Made by a program: the position numbers and the translations under genes. Below the pieces are notes generated by a model. It saw only the letters and a list, made by a program, of their open reading frames with translations, was not told the DNA's origin and did no database searches. From JBPCMN01 sp013695115 (GTDB lineage: Bacteria; Actinomycetota; Acidimicrobiia; IMCC26256; JACDBD01), in the NCBI GenBank assembly GCA_051002235.1, contig JBPCMN010000043.1, forward strand, positions 1 through 13,942: a stretch of 13,942 bases of DNA. The letters are read 5' to 3'. Shown here piece by piece: positions 6,629 to 13,616 of the stretch. Numbering within the stretch: the first letter of the stretch is position 1; every line of letters starts with the position of its first letter.

Positions 6629-7198
6629 TCAGGCGACGCCGCTACAGGACGGCTCGGCTTCGAACGCGTCGTCGAGCTCGGGGACGTCGTATTTCTCGTC
6701 GGCCTCGTCGAAGGTCGCGCCGATGTCGTCGGCTCCGCCGGCAATCGCGTCCTGGATGTCGACGACGTCCTCCTCGAACTGCGAGGCGTCCTCGGTGTCG
6801 AGGCTCTCGGCGTCGTCGGCGGCGTCGGCGAACGTGTCGCGCGCCTGCGTGAAGCCCTTGCGGAACGCCCCGGTGACGCCCTTGCCGTCCTCGACGTCCG
6901 GGGTTCCCGCCTTCTTCAGCCGCTTCAGGAGCGCGTTGGTCGCGTCGGTGACCTCGTCGAGGTAGGCGACCAGGTCCTCCTTCTGCTGATCGAGGTCGCT
7001 CTCGCTCCGATCCACGCCCTCCTGGGCGGCCGCCAGGTCCTCGGCCCAGTCGCCGAGCGACGTGCAGACCGACTTCACCCACTTCTCGGCCGATACGTCT
7101 CGAGCAAGGACGTCCTTGGCCGGGAAGCCGGCGCCCAGGAGCGCCACCGTCCCGGCCAGGACGCCGAACGTCAGAAGACCGTGACGATTTCCTCGCAC
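6629..7198 (-). CDS. Small secreted acidic two-cysteine protein (paralogue B), 189 aa
   Basis: Function unknown. Residues 1-32 form a signal peptide (RGNRH basic start, hydrophobic core about 8-24, likely cleavage after VLA at 30-32). The mature part is very acidic and predicted almost entirely helical, with one Cys near the start (45, in VKSVCTSLGDW) and one near the end (185, in PSCSGVA), which could form a single disulfide. No lipobox is present. It is a paralogue of the next upstream gene (7171-7716): both share the pattern V-S-x-x-K-x-x-K-S-x-C-T-x-L, a central KK/KR-rich PDV-DGK segment and a C-terminal AF-[DE]-x-E-x-SC. The GTG start at 7198 is decided by GAGGAG 6 nt upstream, even though it overlaps the neighbour by 28 bp. 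Its place between prcA and pafA suggests co-expression with the proteasome genes. Confidence 0.75.
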   Translation of the reverse strand: MRGNRHGLLTFGVLAGTVALLGAGFPAKDVLARDVSAEKWVKSVCTSLGDWAEDLAAAQEGVDRSESDLDQQKEDLVAYLDEVTDATNALLKRLKKAGTPDVEDGKGVTGAFRKGFTQARDTFADAADDAESLDTEDASQFEEDVVDIQDAIAGGADDIGATFDEADEKYDVPELDDAFEAEPSCSGVA

Positions 7199-7716
7199 GA
7201 GCTCTCCTCGTCGAAGGCCTCGAGCAGATCCTGGTTCGTGACCTCGCTGAACGGGTCGCCCGCGGTCGTGCTCAGCAGGTTGATGGCGACCTCGAGCGCG
7301 GCCACGTCAGCCGCGAACGCCACTCCGTTCGCATCCGCGGCGGCGAACGTGTCGACCGCGGCCTGCACCTCCGCCGCCTGCCCGGCGAGGTGATCGTTGA
7401 AGACCTTCGCGACCTTCTTGCCCCCGTCGACGTCGGGCTTGAGCTTCTTGAGCTTCGCCTCCGCCGCCTCGAGGTCGGCGATGAACCCGTTGACGAGGTC
7501 CACGGTCTGGCTCTGGAAGGCCACCGGATCGTCCACCGGCAACGTGTTGTACGTGTCGACGAGCTCGTTCGTGGACTCGACGAGGTCGCTCAGCGTGGTG
7601 CACAGCGACTTGGCGTACTTCTTGGGCGACACCGTCTTCGCGACCGCGGGGCCGGCGAGGCCGACGACGACCATCGCGACGGTGGCGAGCACAACCGCGA
7701 TCCGAATCCCTCTCAC
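7171..7716 (-). CDS. Small secreted two-cysteine protein (paralogue A), 181 aa
   Basis: Function unknown. It has a clear signal peptide: MRGIR basic start, hydrophobic core 7-22 and an AVA cleavage site at 24-26. The mature domain is helical and rich in Ala, Asp and Lys, with cysteines at 39 (KSLCTTLSDL) and 174 (ESSCEEI), matching the two cysteines of the downstream paralogue. A lysine-rich stretch KLKKLKPDVDGGKK (88-101) aligns with LKRLKKAGTPDVEDGK of the partner. The GTG at 7716 is chosen over an open extension of 30 codons because GAGGAGGAGG lies just upstream and the signal peptide begins there. The 3' end overlaps paralogue B by 28 bp, so the two are translationally linked. A promoter-like pair at 7765-7793 may start this unit. 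It may be a cell-wall or exported protein; a direct role in the cytoplasmic proteasome is unlikely. Confidence 0.78.
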   Translation of the reverse strand: MRGIRIAVVLATVAMVVVGLAGPAVAKTVSPKKYAKSLCTTLSDLVESTNELVDTYNTLPVDDPVAFQSQTVDLVNGFIADLEAAEAKLKKLKPDVDGGKKVAKVFNDHLAGQAAEVQAAVDTFAAADANGVAFAADVAALEVAINLLSTTAGDPFSEVTNQDLLEAFDEESSCEEIVTVF

Positions 7717-7764
7717 GAACCCTCCTCCTCGGTTTGCGCGGGCGAGGCTACTCGCCGCACTTGC

Positions 7765-7793
7765 AGTATCGGGGCCACGGGTTCGACCGTCAG
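7765..7793 (-). promoter_or_regulatory. Candidate promoter for the secreted paralogues (and possibly pafA)
   Basis: On the minus strand CTGACG (7788-7793) is followed after exactly 17 bp by GATACT (7765-7770), a reasonable match to -35 and -10 hexamers. Transcription would begin near 7758, giving a leader of about 40 nt. That leader contains a 6-bp hairpin (GGCGAG at 7741-7746, CTCGCC at 7751-7756) and the GAGGAGG ribosome-binding site of paralogue A. Confidence 0.4.
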
Positions 7794-7810
7794 GAGTAAC
7801 GACCACTCAA

Positions 7811-7827
7811 GTTCCCGCGGGTGGAAC
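7811..7827 (-). terminator. Weak hairpin after prcA
   Basis: GTTCC (7811-7815) and GGAAC (7823-7827) form a 5-bp stem around a 7-nt GC-rich loop, 8 bp beyond the prcA stop codon. With no T-tract and a short stem it may only partly stop transcription, but it sits between prcA and the candidate promoter at 7765-7793. Confidence 0.2.
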
Positions 7828-7835
7828 GGGACGAA

Positions 7836-8519
7836 TCAGCCCGCGAGCAGTGCCTCGAGGTCGTCGCCCCGCAGGCGACGGAACGCGCGACCGGTCGGCG
7901 CCCGCTCGAGCATCGCCACCTCGAGTTGGGCCGCGGGCAACGGCTGCTGGTCGGCGCCCGAGAGCACGTCGGCGCCGAGACGGATGGCGTCGGCCGTCGC
8001 CAGCCCGGCCTGGAACCGCGTTTCGAGCACCTCGACAATCGACTCGGCCTGCCCGCCGAGCACGGTGTAGCCCTCCTCGTCCATCACGGTGCCGTCGTAG
8101 AGGATGTGGAACAGCTCGTCGCCCTCGGGGTCGTCGCCGACCTGGGCCACGAGGATCTCGACCTCGTACGGCTTCATCTCGTGGGTGAACACCTGGCCGA
8201 GCGTCTGCGCGTACGCATTGGCGAGGGACCGGGCCGTCACGTCCTCGCGCGAGTAGTTGAAACCCTTCAGGTCGGCGTGGCGGACGCCGGCGATCTTGAG
8301 CATCTGGAACTCGTTGTACTTCCCGACGCCCGCGAACGCGATCCGGTCGTAGATCTCGCTGATCTTGAAGAGGGTGCGCGACGGGTTCTCGGCCACGATC
8401 ACGATGCCGTCGGCCGACTCCAGCGCCACCAGGCTGCGACCCCGGGCGATGCCCTTGCGGGCGTAGTCGGCCCGGTCCTTCATCACCTGCTCGGGCGAGA
8501 CGTAGAAGGGCATCGTCAT
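7836..8519 (-). CDS. prcA: Proteasome subunit alpha PrcA
   Basis: Forms the outer heptameric rings of the 20S core particle, which gate substrate entry and bind the ATPase tail. The 227-aa sequence begins MTMPFYVSPEQVMKDRADYA and continues with KGIARGRSLVALESADG (22-38), the usual N-terminal gating helix and first strand of bacterial alpha subunits. ENPSRTLFKISEIYDRIAFAGVG and the later EVEILVAQVG are also typical. The protein stops right after LEALLAG, so it lacks the acidic C-terminal tail found in the longer mycobacterial PrcA (about 248 aa). The ATG at 8519 overlaps the prcB stop (ATGA, 8516-8519) and has AGGAGGG 9 nt upstream; an in-frame ATG two codons later is less well placed. The overlap couples alpha and beta synthesis. 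Confidence 0.97.
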   Translation of the reverse strand: MTMPFYVSPEQVMKDRADYARKGIARGRSLVALESADGIVIVAENPSRTLFKISEIYDRIAFAGVGKYNEFQMLKIAGVRHADLKGFNYSREDVTARSLANAYAQTLGQVFTHEMKPYEVEILVAQVGDDPEGDELFHILYDGTVMDEEGYTVLGGQAESIVEVLETRFQAGLATADAIRLGADVLSGADQQPLPAAQLEVAMLERAPTGRAFRRLRGDDLEALLAG

Positions 8520-9331
8520 GTGCCGGCGCCCTCCTCCCGCCCGCCGAGCAGCGTGTCGGCGAGCTGCTCGATCTGCTCGTCGGCCAGGGCCTGGAAGCCG
8601 GTGGCCTCGATCCGGGCGACCGTGGGGAAGATGCGGCGCACGAGGTCGGGACCGCCGGTGGCGGCGTCCTCGTCGGCGGCCGCGAACAGCGCCCGCAGCG
8701 CGAGCGCAGTGGCCTCGTCGCCGGTGAGGCTCTCGGTCCATGACGCCTTGATCCAGTTGCGGGCGTGGACACCGCCGGAGCCATGGGCCGAGAAGTCGGT
8801 CTCCTCGTACTTCCCGCCGGTGACGTCGAAGCTGAACACGCGGCCGTGGTCCCGACGCTCGTCGTAGCCGGCGAAGAGCGGGACGACGACGAAACCCTGG
8901 AGCGCCGCGGGCAGGTTGGCCTTCACGAGCTGGCTGAGCTGGTTGGCCTTGCCCTCGAGCGAGAGTCCCTCGCCCTCGATCTTCTCGTAGTGCTCGAGCT
9001 GTACCTGGAACAGGCGCACCATGTCGACCGCGGGCCCGGCCGCGCCCGCGATGGCGATGCCGGAGAGATCGTCGGCGGGGAACACCTTCTCGATGCGCCG
9101 ACTCGCGATGGTCATGCCCGCCACCGCCCGCCGGTCGCCCGCCATGACGACGCCGTCGGCGTAGCGGATCGCGAGCACGGTGGTGCCGTGGGTCACGTCG
9201 ACCGGCGCGACGGTGCCGCCGGTGCCGGACTCGCCGGAAACCGAGTGGGGTGCGACCCGCCGTAGCAGGTCGACGAACGACGAGCCCGGGTCGAGGCTGG
9301 GCCCGAACGAAGGCAACGCCGCGTCATTCAT
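8516..9331 (-). CDS. prcB: Proteasome subunit beta PrcB
   Basis: Catalytic subunit of the 20S core, a threonine protease made as a precursor. In this 271-aa protein residues 1-49 are a propeptide ending DVTHG, and cleavage after Gly49 would free Thr50 as the N-terminal nucleophile (TTVLAIRYADG). The other active-site residues fit the family spacing from the mature Thr1: Asp17 (residue 66, in AGDRR) and Lys33 (residue 82, in RRIEKVF). The SAHGSGGVHARNWIK segment gives the conserved glycine-rich part near the C-terminal helices. It lies upstream of prcA and overlaps it by 4 bp. The start ATG at 9331 follows a 34-bp gap after the endonuclease VII-like gene; the Shine-Dalgarno is weak. Confidence 0.97.
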   Translation of the reverse strand: MNDAALPSFGPSLDPGSSFVDLLRRVAPHSVSGESGTGGTVAPVDVTHGTTVLAIRYADGVVMAGDRRAVAGMTIASRRIEKVFPADDLSGIAIAGAAGPAVDMVRLFQVQLEHYEKIEGEGLSLEGKANQLSQLVKANLPAALQGFVVVPLFAGYDERRDHGRVFSFDVTGGKYEETDFSAHGSGGVHARNWIKASWTESLTGDEATALALRALFAAADEDAATGGPDLVRRIFPTVARIEATGFQALADEQIEQLADTLLGGREEGAGT

Positions 9332-9365
9332 CGACCGGCGAGCCTACTAGCGGCTTGAGTCGGAG

Positions 9366-9830
9366 CTACGCGGCGGAGGAACGAAGCTCGAGCGAACGCG
9401 TCCGTGCGATCTCAGCCAGACCGCGATCACCGTTGCGCGGCAGCGATTCTGCCTCGAGGTACTCGGCCGCCCGCCGCAGCCTTTCGGGATCATCCCCGAA
9501 CTGCCCGAGCCCTCCGTTGCAGTTGAAGCACGTCACGCCGCGTACGTCCCTGGTCTCGTGGTCGTGATCAACATGCTCGGGTTTGGGGCGATCGCAGATA
9601 GGACACACGCCGCCTTGCTGACGGATGAGCTCCTCGACGTCGGCGGCGCCGACGCCGTACCGACGTATGAGGTGGTAATGCCGACTACCTCCGTACAACC
9701 GTTCGCGAGACTCGCGGCCGCGAGCGTTGTGGCACGGCTTGCAGTACGCGGCAAGCCCGTCGCGCGTCCGCTTGTTACGGGGAAATTCGTCTTGCGGCTT
9801 CCGTTCGCCACAATCGGGGCACCGCTTCAT
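9366..9830 (-). CDS. Endonuclease VII-like (HNH/His-Me finger) protein, 154 aa
   Basis: The C-terminal half (about 72-125) is a recombination endonuclease VII-type nuclease domain: CPICDRPKPEHVDHDHE (76-92) with the DHDH metal/catalytic cluster at 88-91, then GVTCFNCNGGLGQFGDD (98-114). Cys76, 79, 101 and 104 form a structural zinc site. The N-terminus carries a second zinc ribbon, CPDC at 4-7 and CKPC at 30-33, joined by a basic linker. Relatives in phage resolve branched DNA; the chromosomal role is unknown. The ATG at 9830 is chosen because it puts the first CxxC at residue 4; the only upstream option is a TTG at 9905. It sits between pup and prcB in the same direction. Codons such as GGA, AGT, ATA, AAA and GTT are more frequent than in prcA or prcB, hinting at a different origin. 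Confidence 0.85.
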   Translation of the reverse strand: MKRCPDCGERKPQDEFPRNKRTRDGLAAYCKPCHNARGRESRERLYGGSRHYHLIRRYGVGAADVEELIRQQGGVCPICDRPKPEHVDHDHETRDVRGVTCFNCNGGLGQFGDDPERLRRAAEYLEAESLPRNGDRGLAEIARTRSLELRSSAA

Positions 9831-9917
9831 GTCGTCATCGTAAGAACAGGGTGTGACAACGAAGAACGCCCGCCGGATGCGGCGGACGCGGGGCCAAGAA
9901 CGCAACCAGAACGCGTT

Positions 9918-10112
9918 CTATTCACCGCCTTTTTGTACGTAGTTCCGAACAAAATCCTCCGCGTTCTCCTCTAACACCGAGTCGATCTCGTCGAGCAAAT
10001 CGTCGAGCTCTTCCTTGAGCTCCTCGCCCTGCTTCGCGGGCGCGTCGACCTGCACGTCCTCTTCGACGCGCTCCTTGGGCGCCTGCTTCTGCTTGCGTTC
10101 CCGCTCGGGCAT
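9918..10112 (-). CDS. pup: Prokaryotic ubiquitin-like protein Pup
   Basis: Intrinsically disordered protein tag attached through its C-terminus to lysines of proteins bound for the proteasome. The 64-aa sequence is typical: a charged, flexible first half (rich in Glu, Lys and Gln), then the helix-forming ATPase-binding part with DDLLDEIDSVLEENAEDF (37-54) and the C-terminus NYVQKGGE. The last codon before TAG is GAA, so Pup is encoded with Glu at the end. Mycobacterial Pup ends in Gln and must be deamidated by Dop; corynebacterial Pup ends in Glu as here. AGGAG lies 10 nt upstream of the ATG. The gene starts 25 bp after the dop stop, matching the conserved dop-pup order. Confidence 0.98.
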   Translation of the reverse strand: MPERERKQKQAPKERVEEDVQVDAPAKQGEELKEELDDLLDEIDSVLEENAEDFVRNYVQKGGE

Positions 10113-10137
10113 GACTCGCTGGCTCCTGTAGTCCTGC

Positions 10138-11625
10138 CTACGACGCTAGCCGGGCAACGAGCTCGGCTGGCGACTTGCACTCCTCGAACAACGACTCGAC
10201 GTGCTCACGCGTTCCCCGCAGCGGCTCCATCATCGGGATGCGCCGCAGCGGATCGCTCCCCACATCGAGGATGAGGCTGTCCCAGTTGGCGGCGACGACC
10301 GCGTCTGCCCACTTCGACAAGCAGGTGCCCCGGAAGTACGCCCGGGTGCTGGCGGGAGGTTCGGTCATCGCCGTGATCACGTCAGCCTCCTCGACGAGGC
10401 GCTCGACCTTGCCGGCCCGCACGAGCCGCTCGTACAAGGATCTATCGGGTCGCACGTCGTGGTACTGGAGGTCGAGCAGGGCCAGCTTCGGATCGTCCCA
10501 CCCGAGCGAATCGCGCTCCCGGTACGCGTTCAACAGCTCGAGTTTTGTGACCCAGTCGAGCTGACCGTCGAGCGTGACCGGGTCGCGTTCGAGCGCCGCC
10601 AGCGTCGCCTCCCACCGCTCGAGGACGGCTTGGCCGACCTCTTCACCGCCGCACAGCTCCAACCCGGTGTCATCCGCATACTTCTGCGCCAGCCGCAGGA
10701 ACTCCCACTGGAGCTCCACCGCGCTCGTGCGGCCGCCGTCGACCAGCTCGACGGTCGCGCGACACGTCGGGTCGTGCGAGACCGTGCGCATCGCCGGCAC
10801 CGGCGCGATGATCGAGTAGTCCTTGTCGATGAAGTCGTCTTCGATCATCGCCAGCACGATCGCGGTCGTCCCGACCTTCAGGAACGTCGCCACCTCGCAC
10901 AGGTTGGCGTCGCCGACGATCACGTGGAGGCGCCGGTACTTCTGTGGATCGGCGTGGGGCTCGTCCCGGGTGTTCACGATCGGCCGCTTCAGCGTCGTCT
11001 CGAGTCCGACCTCCTCCTCGAAGAAATCGGCCCGCTGGCTCAGCTGGTAGCCGGTCACGCCGGTGCCGTTCTCGCCGCCGACCTTGCCCGCCCCGGTGAA
11101 GACCTGCCGGGTCACGAACCACGGCAGCAGGTGACGCACCAGGGTCGCGAAGGGCACCGCCCGGTCGACGAGGTAGTTCTCGTGGCACCCGTAGGAGTTG
11201 CCCTTGCCGTCGGAGTTGTTCTTGTAGACCACGACCTGCTGGTCGCCGCCGAGGAGCCGCCGGGCCGCCTGCATCGACCGGGCCAGGATCCGCTCCCCCG
11301 CCTTGTCGGCGCAGACCAGCTCGAGGGCGTCGGAGCACTCGGGGGTGGAGTACTCGGGGTGGGCGTGGTCGACGTAGTACCGCGCCCCATTGGTCAGGAC
11401 CGTGTTGACCAGGTGGGTCTCGATCTCGGGCGGCGCCGAGCCCTCGCGGGCGAACCCGCGGGCGTCACGGCCGGGTGACTCGTCCTCGAAGTCCCAGCCA
11501 ACCTTGCGGTGCTCGACGTACCCGTTGATGAGCATGGACGAGGCCAGCACCGGGTTGGCGTCGGCCGCGCCCCGCAGCGCGACGCCGTATTCGGTCTCGA
11601 TTCCACAGACCTTGGGTACCGCCAC
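10138..11625 (-). CDS. dop: Depupylase / Pup deamidase Dop
   Basis: Dop is a PafA paralogue that cleaves the Pup-lysine isopeptide bond and, where needed, converts the C-terminal Gln of Pup to Glu. The 495-aa protein has CGIETEYGV at 7-15 (ATP/metal glutamates), YYVDHAHPEYSTPEC at 83-97 with Asp86 as the family's catalytic aspartate, YKNNSDGKGNSYGCHENY and HVIVGDANLCEVATFLK. It differs from PafA by the insertion around 40-70 (EDESPGRDARGF), the Dop loop. Since Pup here already ends in Glu, depupylation is the expected role. The GTG start at 11625 gives the normal N-terminus MAVPKVCGIETEYG; its Shine-Dalgarno is weak. It lies between arc (64 bp away) and pup (25 bp away). Confidence 0.97.
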   Translation of the reverse strand: MAVPKVCGIETEYGVALRGAADANPVLASSMLINGYVEHRKVGWDFEDESPGRDARGFAREGSAPPEIETHLVNTVLTNGARYYVDHAHPEYSTPECSDALELVCADKAGERILARSMQAARRLLGGDQQVVVYKNNSDGKGNSYGCHENYLVDRAVPFATLVRHLLPWFVTRQVFTGAGKVGGENGTGVTGYQLSQRADFFEEEVGLETTLKRPIVNTRDEPHADPQKYRRLHVIVGDANLCEVATFLKVGTTAIVLAMIEDDFIDKDYSIIAPVPAMRTVSHDPTCRATVELVDGGRTSAVELQWEFLRLAQKYADDTGLELCGGEEVGQAVLERWEATLAALERDPVTLDGQLDWVTKLELLNAYRERDSLGWDDPKLALLDLQYHDVRPDRSLYERLVRAGKVERLVEEADVITAMTEPPASTRAYFRGTCLSKWADAVVAANWDSLILDVGSDPLRRIPMMEPLRGTREHVESLFEECKSPAELVARLAS

Positions 11626-11689
11626 GCGTTCAGCCTACCCCCGCGCTCCCCGCGTTCAGGCGCTGGCAAAAGCCCAGGTCGCGCCGTGA

Positions 11690-13444
11690 CTACAGATACT
11701 GACCGGTGGTCACGCGCTCGATCGAGCGGCCGCCGGTGGCGTCGTCGCCGTCACCGAGGAGCGTGCGCACGAACACGATGCGCTCGCCCTTCTTGCCCGA
11801 GATCTTCGCCCAGTCGTCGGGGTTGGTCGTGTTGGGAAGGTCCTCGTGCTCGCGGAACTCCTGACGGATCGACGCGAGCAGGTCGTCGGTGGTGATCCCG
11901 CGCGCCCCGCCCGAGATCTGCCGCTTGATCGAGAGCTTCTTCGCCCGCCGCACGATGTTCTCGATCATGGCACCCGACGCGAAGTCCTTGAAATACAGGA
12001 CCTCCTTGTCGCCGTTCTGGTAGGTCACCTCGAGGAACCGATTGGCGTCGTCGGTCTCGTACATGCGTGCCACCGCGGCGTCGATCATCGCCTTGACCGC
12101 GCCCGCCGCGCTCCCCTGGCGCTGGGTCTCCTCCTCGTCGATGGGGAGATCGACCGTCAGGTAGCGGGCGAAGATCTGGCGGGCGCTGTCGACGTCGGGT
12201 CGTTCGATCTTGATCTTCACGTCGAGGCGGCCCGGCCGCAGGATCGCCGGGTCGATGAGGTCCTCGCGGTTGGAGGCACCGATGACGATCACGTTCTTGA
12301 GGCTCTCGACGCCGTCGATCTCGGCCAGGAGCTGCGGGACGATCGTGCTCTCGATGTCGGAGGAGATGCCCGACCCGCGCGTACGGAACAGCGAGTCCAT
12401 CTCGTCGAAGAAGACGATGACGGGCACGCCCTCCTCCGACTTCTCCCGGGCCCGCTGGAAGATGAGCCGGATCTGGCGCTCGGTCTCACCGACGTACTTG
12501 TTGAGGAGCTCGGGGCCCTTGATGTTGAGGAAGTACGAACGGGTCGTGTCGCTGCCGGTCTTCTCGGCCACCCGCTTCGCCAGCGAGTTCGCCACCGCCT
12601 TCGCGATCAGCGTCTTGCCGCAACCGGGCGGCCCGTACAGCAGGATGCCCTTGGGCGGCTGGAGCTGGTGCTCGTGGAAGAGGTCCGCGTGCAGGTACGG
12701 AAGCTCCACCGCGTCCTGGATCTGGTCGATCTGCTCGTCGAGCCCGCCGACGTCGCGGTAGGTGACGTCGGGAACCTCCTCGAGCACGAGCTCCTCGACC
12801 TCGGGTCGCGGCAGCCGCTCGACCAGGAGACCGGAGCGGCCGTCGAGCAGTAGGTGGTCGCCGGCGCGGAGCCGTTCGCCGATGAGCTCGGTCGCGAGCT
12901 CGCACACCCGCTCCTCGTCGGCGCGCCCGACCACGAGGGCGCGCGTCCCGTCGGAGAGCAGCTCCTTGATCGTGACGACCTCACCCGAGGCCTCGGGCCC
13001 GCGGGCGAGCACGACGTTGAGCGACTCGTTGAGGACGACCTCCTGCCCTCGCTCGAGCGTGTCGAGCTCGAGCTCGGGGTGCAGGGCGACGCGCATCTTG
13101 CGCCCGGCCGTGAAGACGTCGACGGTGCCGTCGTCGTTGGCCGACAGGAACGTCCCGTAAGCCGAGGGCGGCATCGTCAGCTTCTCGACCTCCTCGCGCA
13201 GCGCGCCGATGTGCTCGCGCGCCTCGCGGAGGGTCGCCGACAGCTTCTCGTTCTGAGAGACCGCCTGGGCGAGCTGGCCCTTGGTCTCGAGCAGACGCTC
13301 CTCGAGCGTGCGCACCCGCTTCGGGGCGTCCTGGAGCCGGCGCCGGAGGACCACGACCTCCTCTTCGAGCGCCTTGGCCTGCTGTTGCAGCTCACCAACT
13401 TGGCGCTCGTACTCGCCGAGCCTGCGCTCGTGCTCCGCAGCCAC
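11690..13444 (-). CDS. arc: Proteasome-associated AAA ATPase ARC/Mpa
   Basis: Hexameric unfoldase that captures Pup with its coiled coils, pulls in the tagged protein and feeds it to the 20S core. With the start used here the protein has 584 aa: N-terminal coiled coil (about 5-90), tandem OB-fold region (about 95-220), AAA domain with Walker A GPPGCGKT (271-278), Walker B VIVFFDEMD (342-350) and RPGRLD (403-408), helical lid to about 530, and a C-terminal tail ending GQYL (581-584), the motif that docks in the alpha-ring pockets. An in-frame GTG three codons earlier (13453) lies only 1 nt from the GGGAGG ribosome-binding site, so the GTG at 13444 with an 8-nt spacer is preferred. It is the first gene of the proteasome cluster; no clear -35/-10 pair was found upstream. 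Confidence 0.97.
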   Translation of the reverse strand: MAAEHERRLGEYERQVGELQQQAKALEEEVVVLRRRLQDAPKRVRTLEERLLETKGQLAQAVSQNEKLSATLREAREHIGALREEVEKLTMPPSAYGTFLSANDDGTVDVFTAGRKMRVALHPELELDTLERGQEVVLNESLNVVLARGPEASGEVVTIKELLSDGTRALVVGRADEERVCELATELIGERLRAGDHLLLDGRSGLLVERLPRPEVEELVLEEVPDVTYRDVGGLDEQIDQIQDAVELPYLHADLFHEHQLQPPKGILLYGPPGCGKTLIAKAVANSLAKRVAEKTGSDTTRSYFLNIKGPELLNKYVGETERQIRLIFQRAREKSEEGVPVIVFFDEMDSLFRTRGSGISSDIESTIVPQLLAEIDGVESLKNVIVIGASNREDLIDPAILRPGRLDVKIKIERPDVDSARQIFARYLTVDLPIDEEETQRQGSAAGAVKAMIDAAVARMYETDDANRFLEVTYQNGDKEVLYFKDFASGAMIENIVRRAKKLSIKRQISGGARGITTDDLLASIRQEFREHEDLPNTTNPDDWAKISGKKGERIVFVRTLLGDGDDATGGRSIERVTTGQYL

Positions 13445-13452
13445 GGGGCACA

Positions 13453-13458
13453 CCTCCC
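13453..13458 (-). promoter_or_regulatory. Ribosome-binding site that decides the arc start
   Basis: GGGAGG on the minus strand is 8 nt from the GTG at 13444 but only overlaps or abuts the alternative GTG at 13453. Normal spacing therefore favours the downstream start. Confidence 0.65.
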
Positions 13459-13529
13459 GTCGACCGGATCGTTTCGGACCCTACACCCGGCCTCTGATTG
13501 AGCCGTGCCAGTATTGGGTACCAGATTTA

Positions 13530-13539
13530 CCCTATAGGG
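13530..13539. promoter_or_regulatory. Palindrome in the arc/ferredoxin divergent region
   Basis: CCCTATAGGG is a perfect 10-bp palindrome in the ~170-bp region between the divergent arc and ferredoxin genes. An overlapping GGGTA (13516-13520) / TACCC (13528-13532) inverted repeat lies beside it. It is 10 bp upstream of the ferredoxin -35 element, a plausible operator position for control of one or both genes. No specific regulator can be named. Confidence 0.25.
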
Positions 13540-13549
13540 GCTTGAGAAA

Positions 13550-13578
13550 TTGACGCGCCGTGCGCCCCGCCTTACGCT
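13550..13578 (+). promoter_or_regulatory. Housekeeping-type promoter of the ferredoxin gene
   Basis: TTGACG (13550-13555) and TACGCT (13573-13578) are separated by exactly 17 bp, a good match to an actinobacterial housekeeping sigma promoter. Transcription would start near 13585, giving a ~32-nt leader that holds the AGGA ribosome-binding site at 13606-13609. Confidence 0.6.
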
Positions 13579-13616
13579 GGGCGTTCCCCAGTGAGATCGG
13601 AAGCGAGGACGACACG

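Noticed and set aside
5287..6852. Long plus-strand open frame of about 520 codons opposite pafA
   Set aside because: It is rich in Arg, Val and Glu with no domain and arises from the GC-rich third positions of pafA on the other strand. PafA itself is unmistakable.
9831..9905. TTG-started N-terminal extension of the endonuclease VII-like gene
   Set aside because: It adds 25 poorly conserved-looking residues and lacks a ribosome-binding site; the ATG at 9830 places the first CxxC normally, although its own Shine-Dalgarno is also weak.
10201..11478. Plus-strand open frame of 425 codons opposite dop
   Set aside because: Antisense shadow of dop with low-complexity composition and no recognisable motif.
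11846..12853. Plus-strand open frame of 335 codons opposite arc
   Set aside because: Antisense shadow; Leu/Val/Asp/Arg-biased composition and no family signature, while arc has complete AAA motifs.
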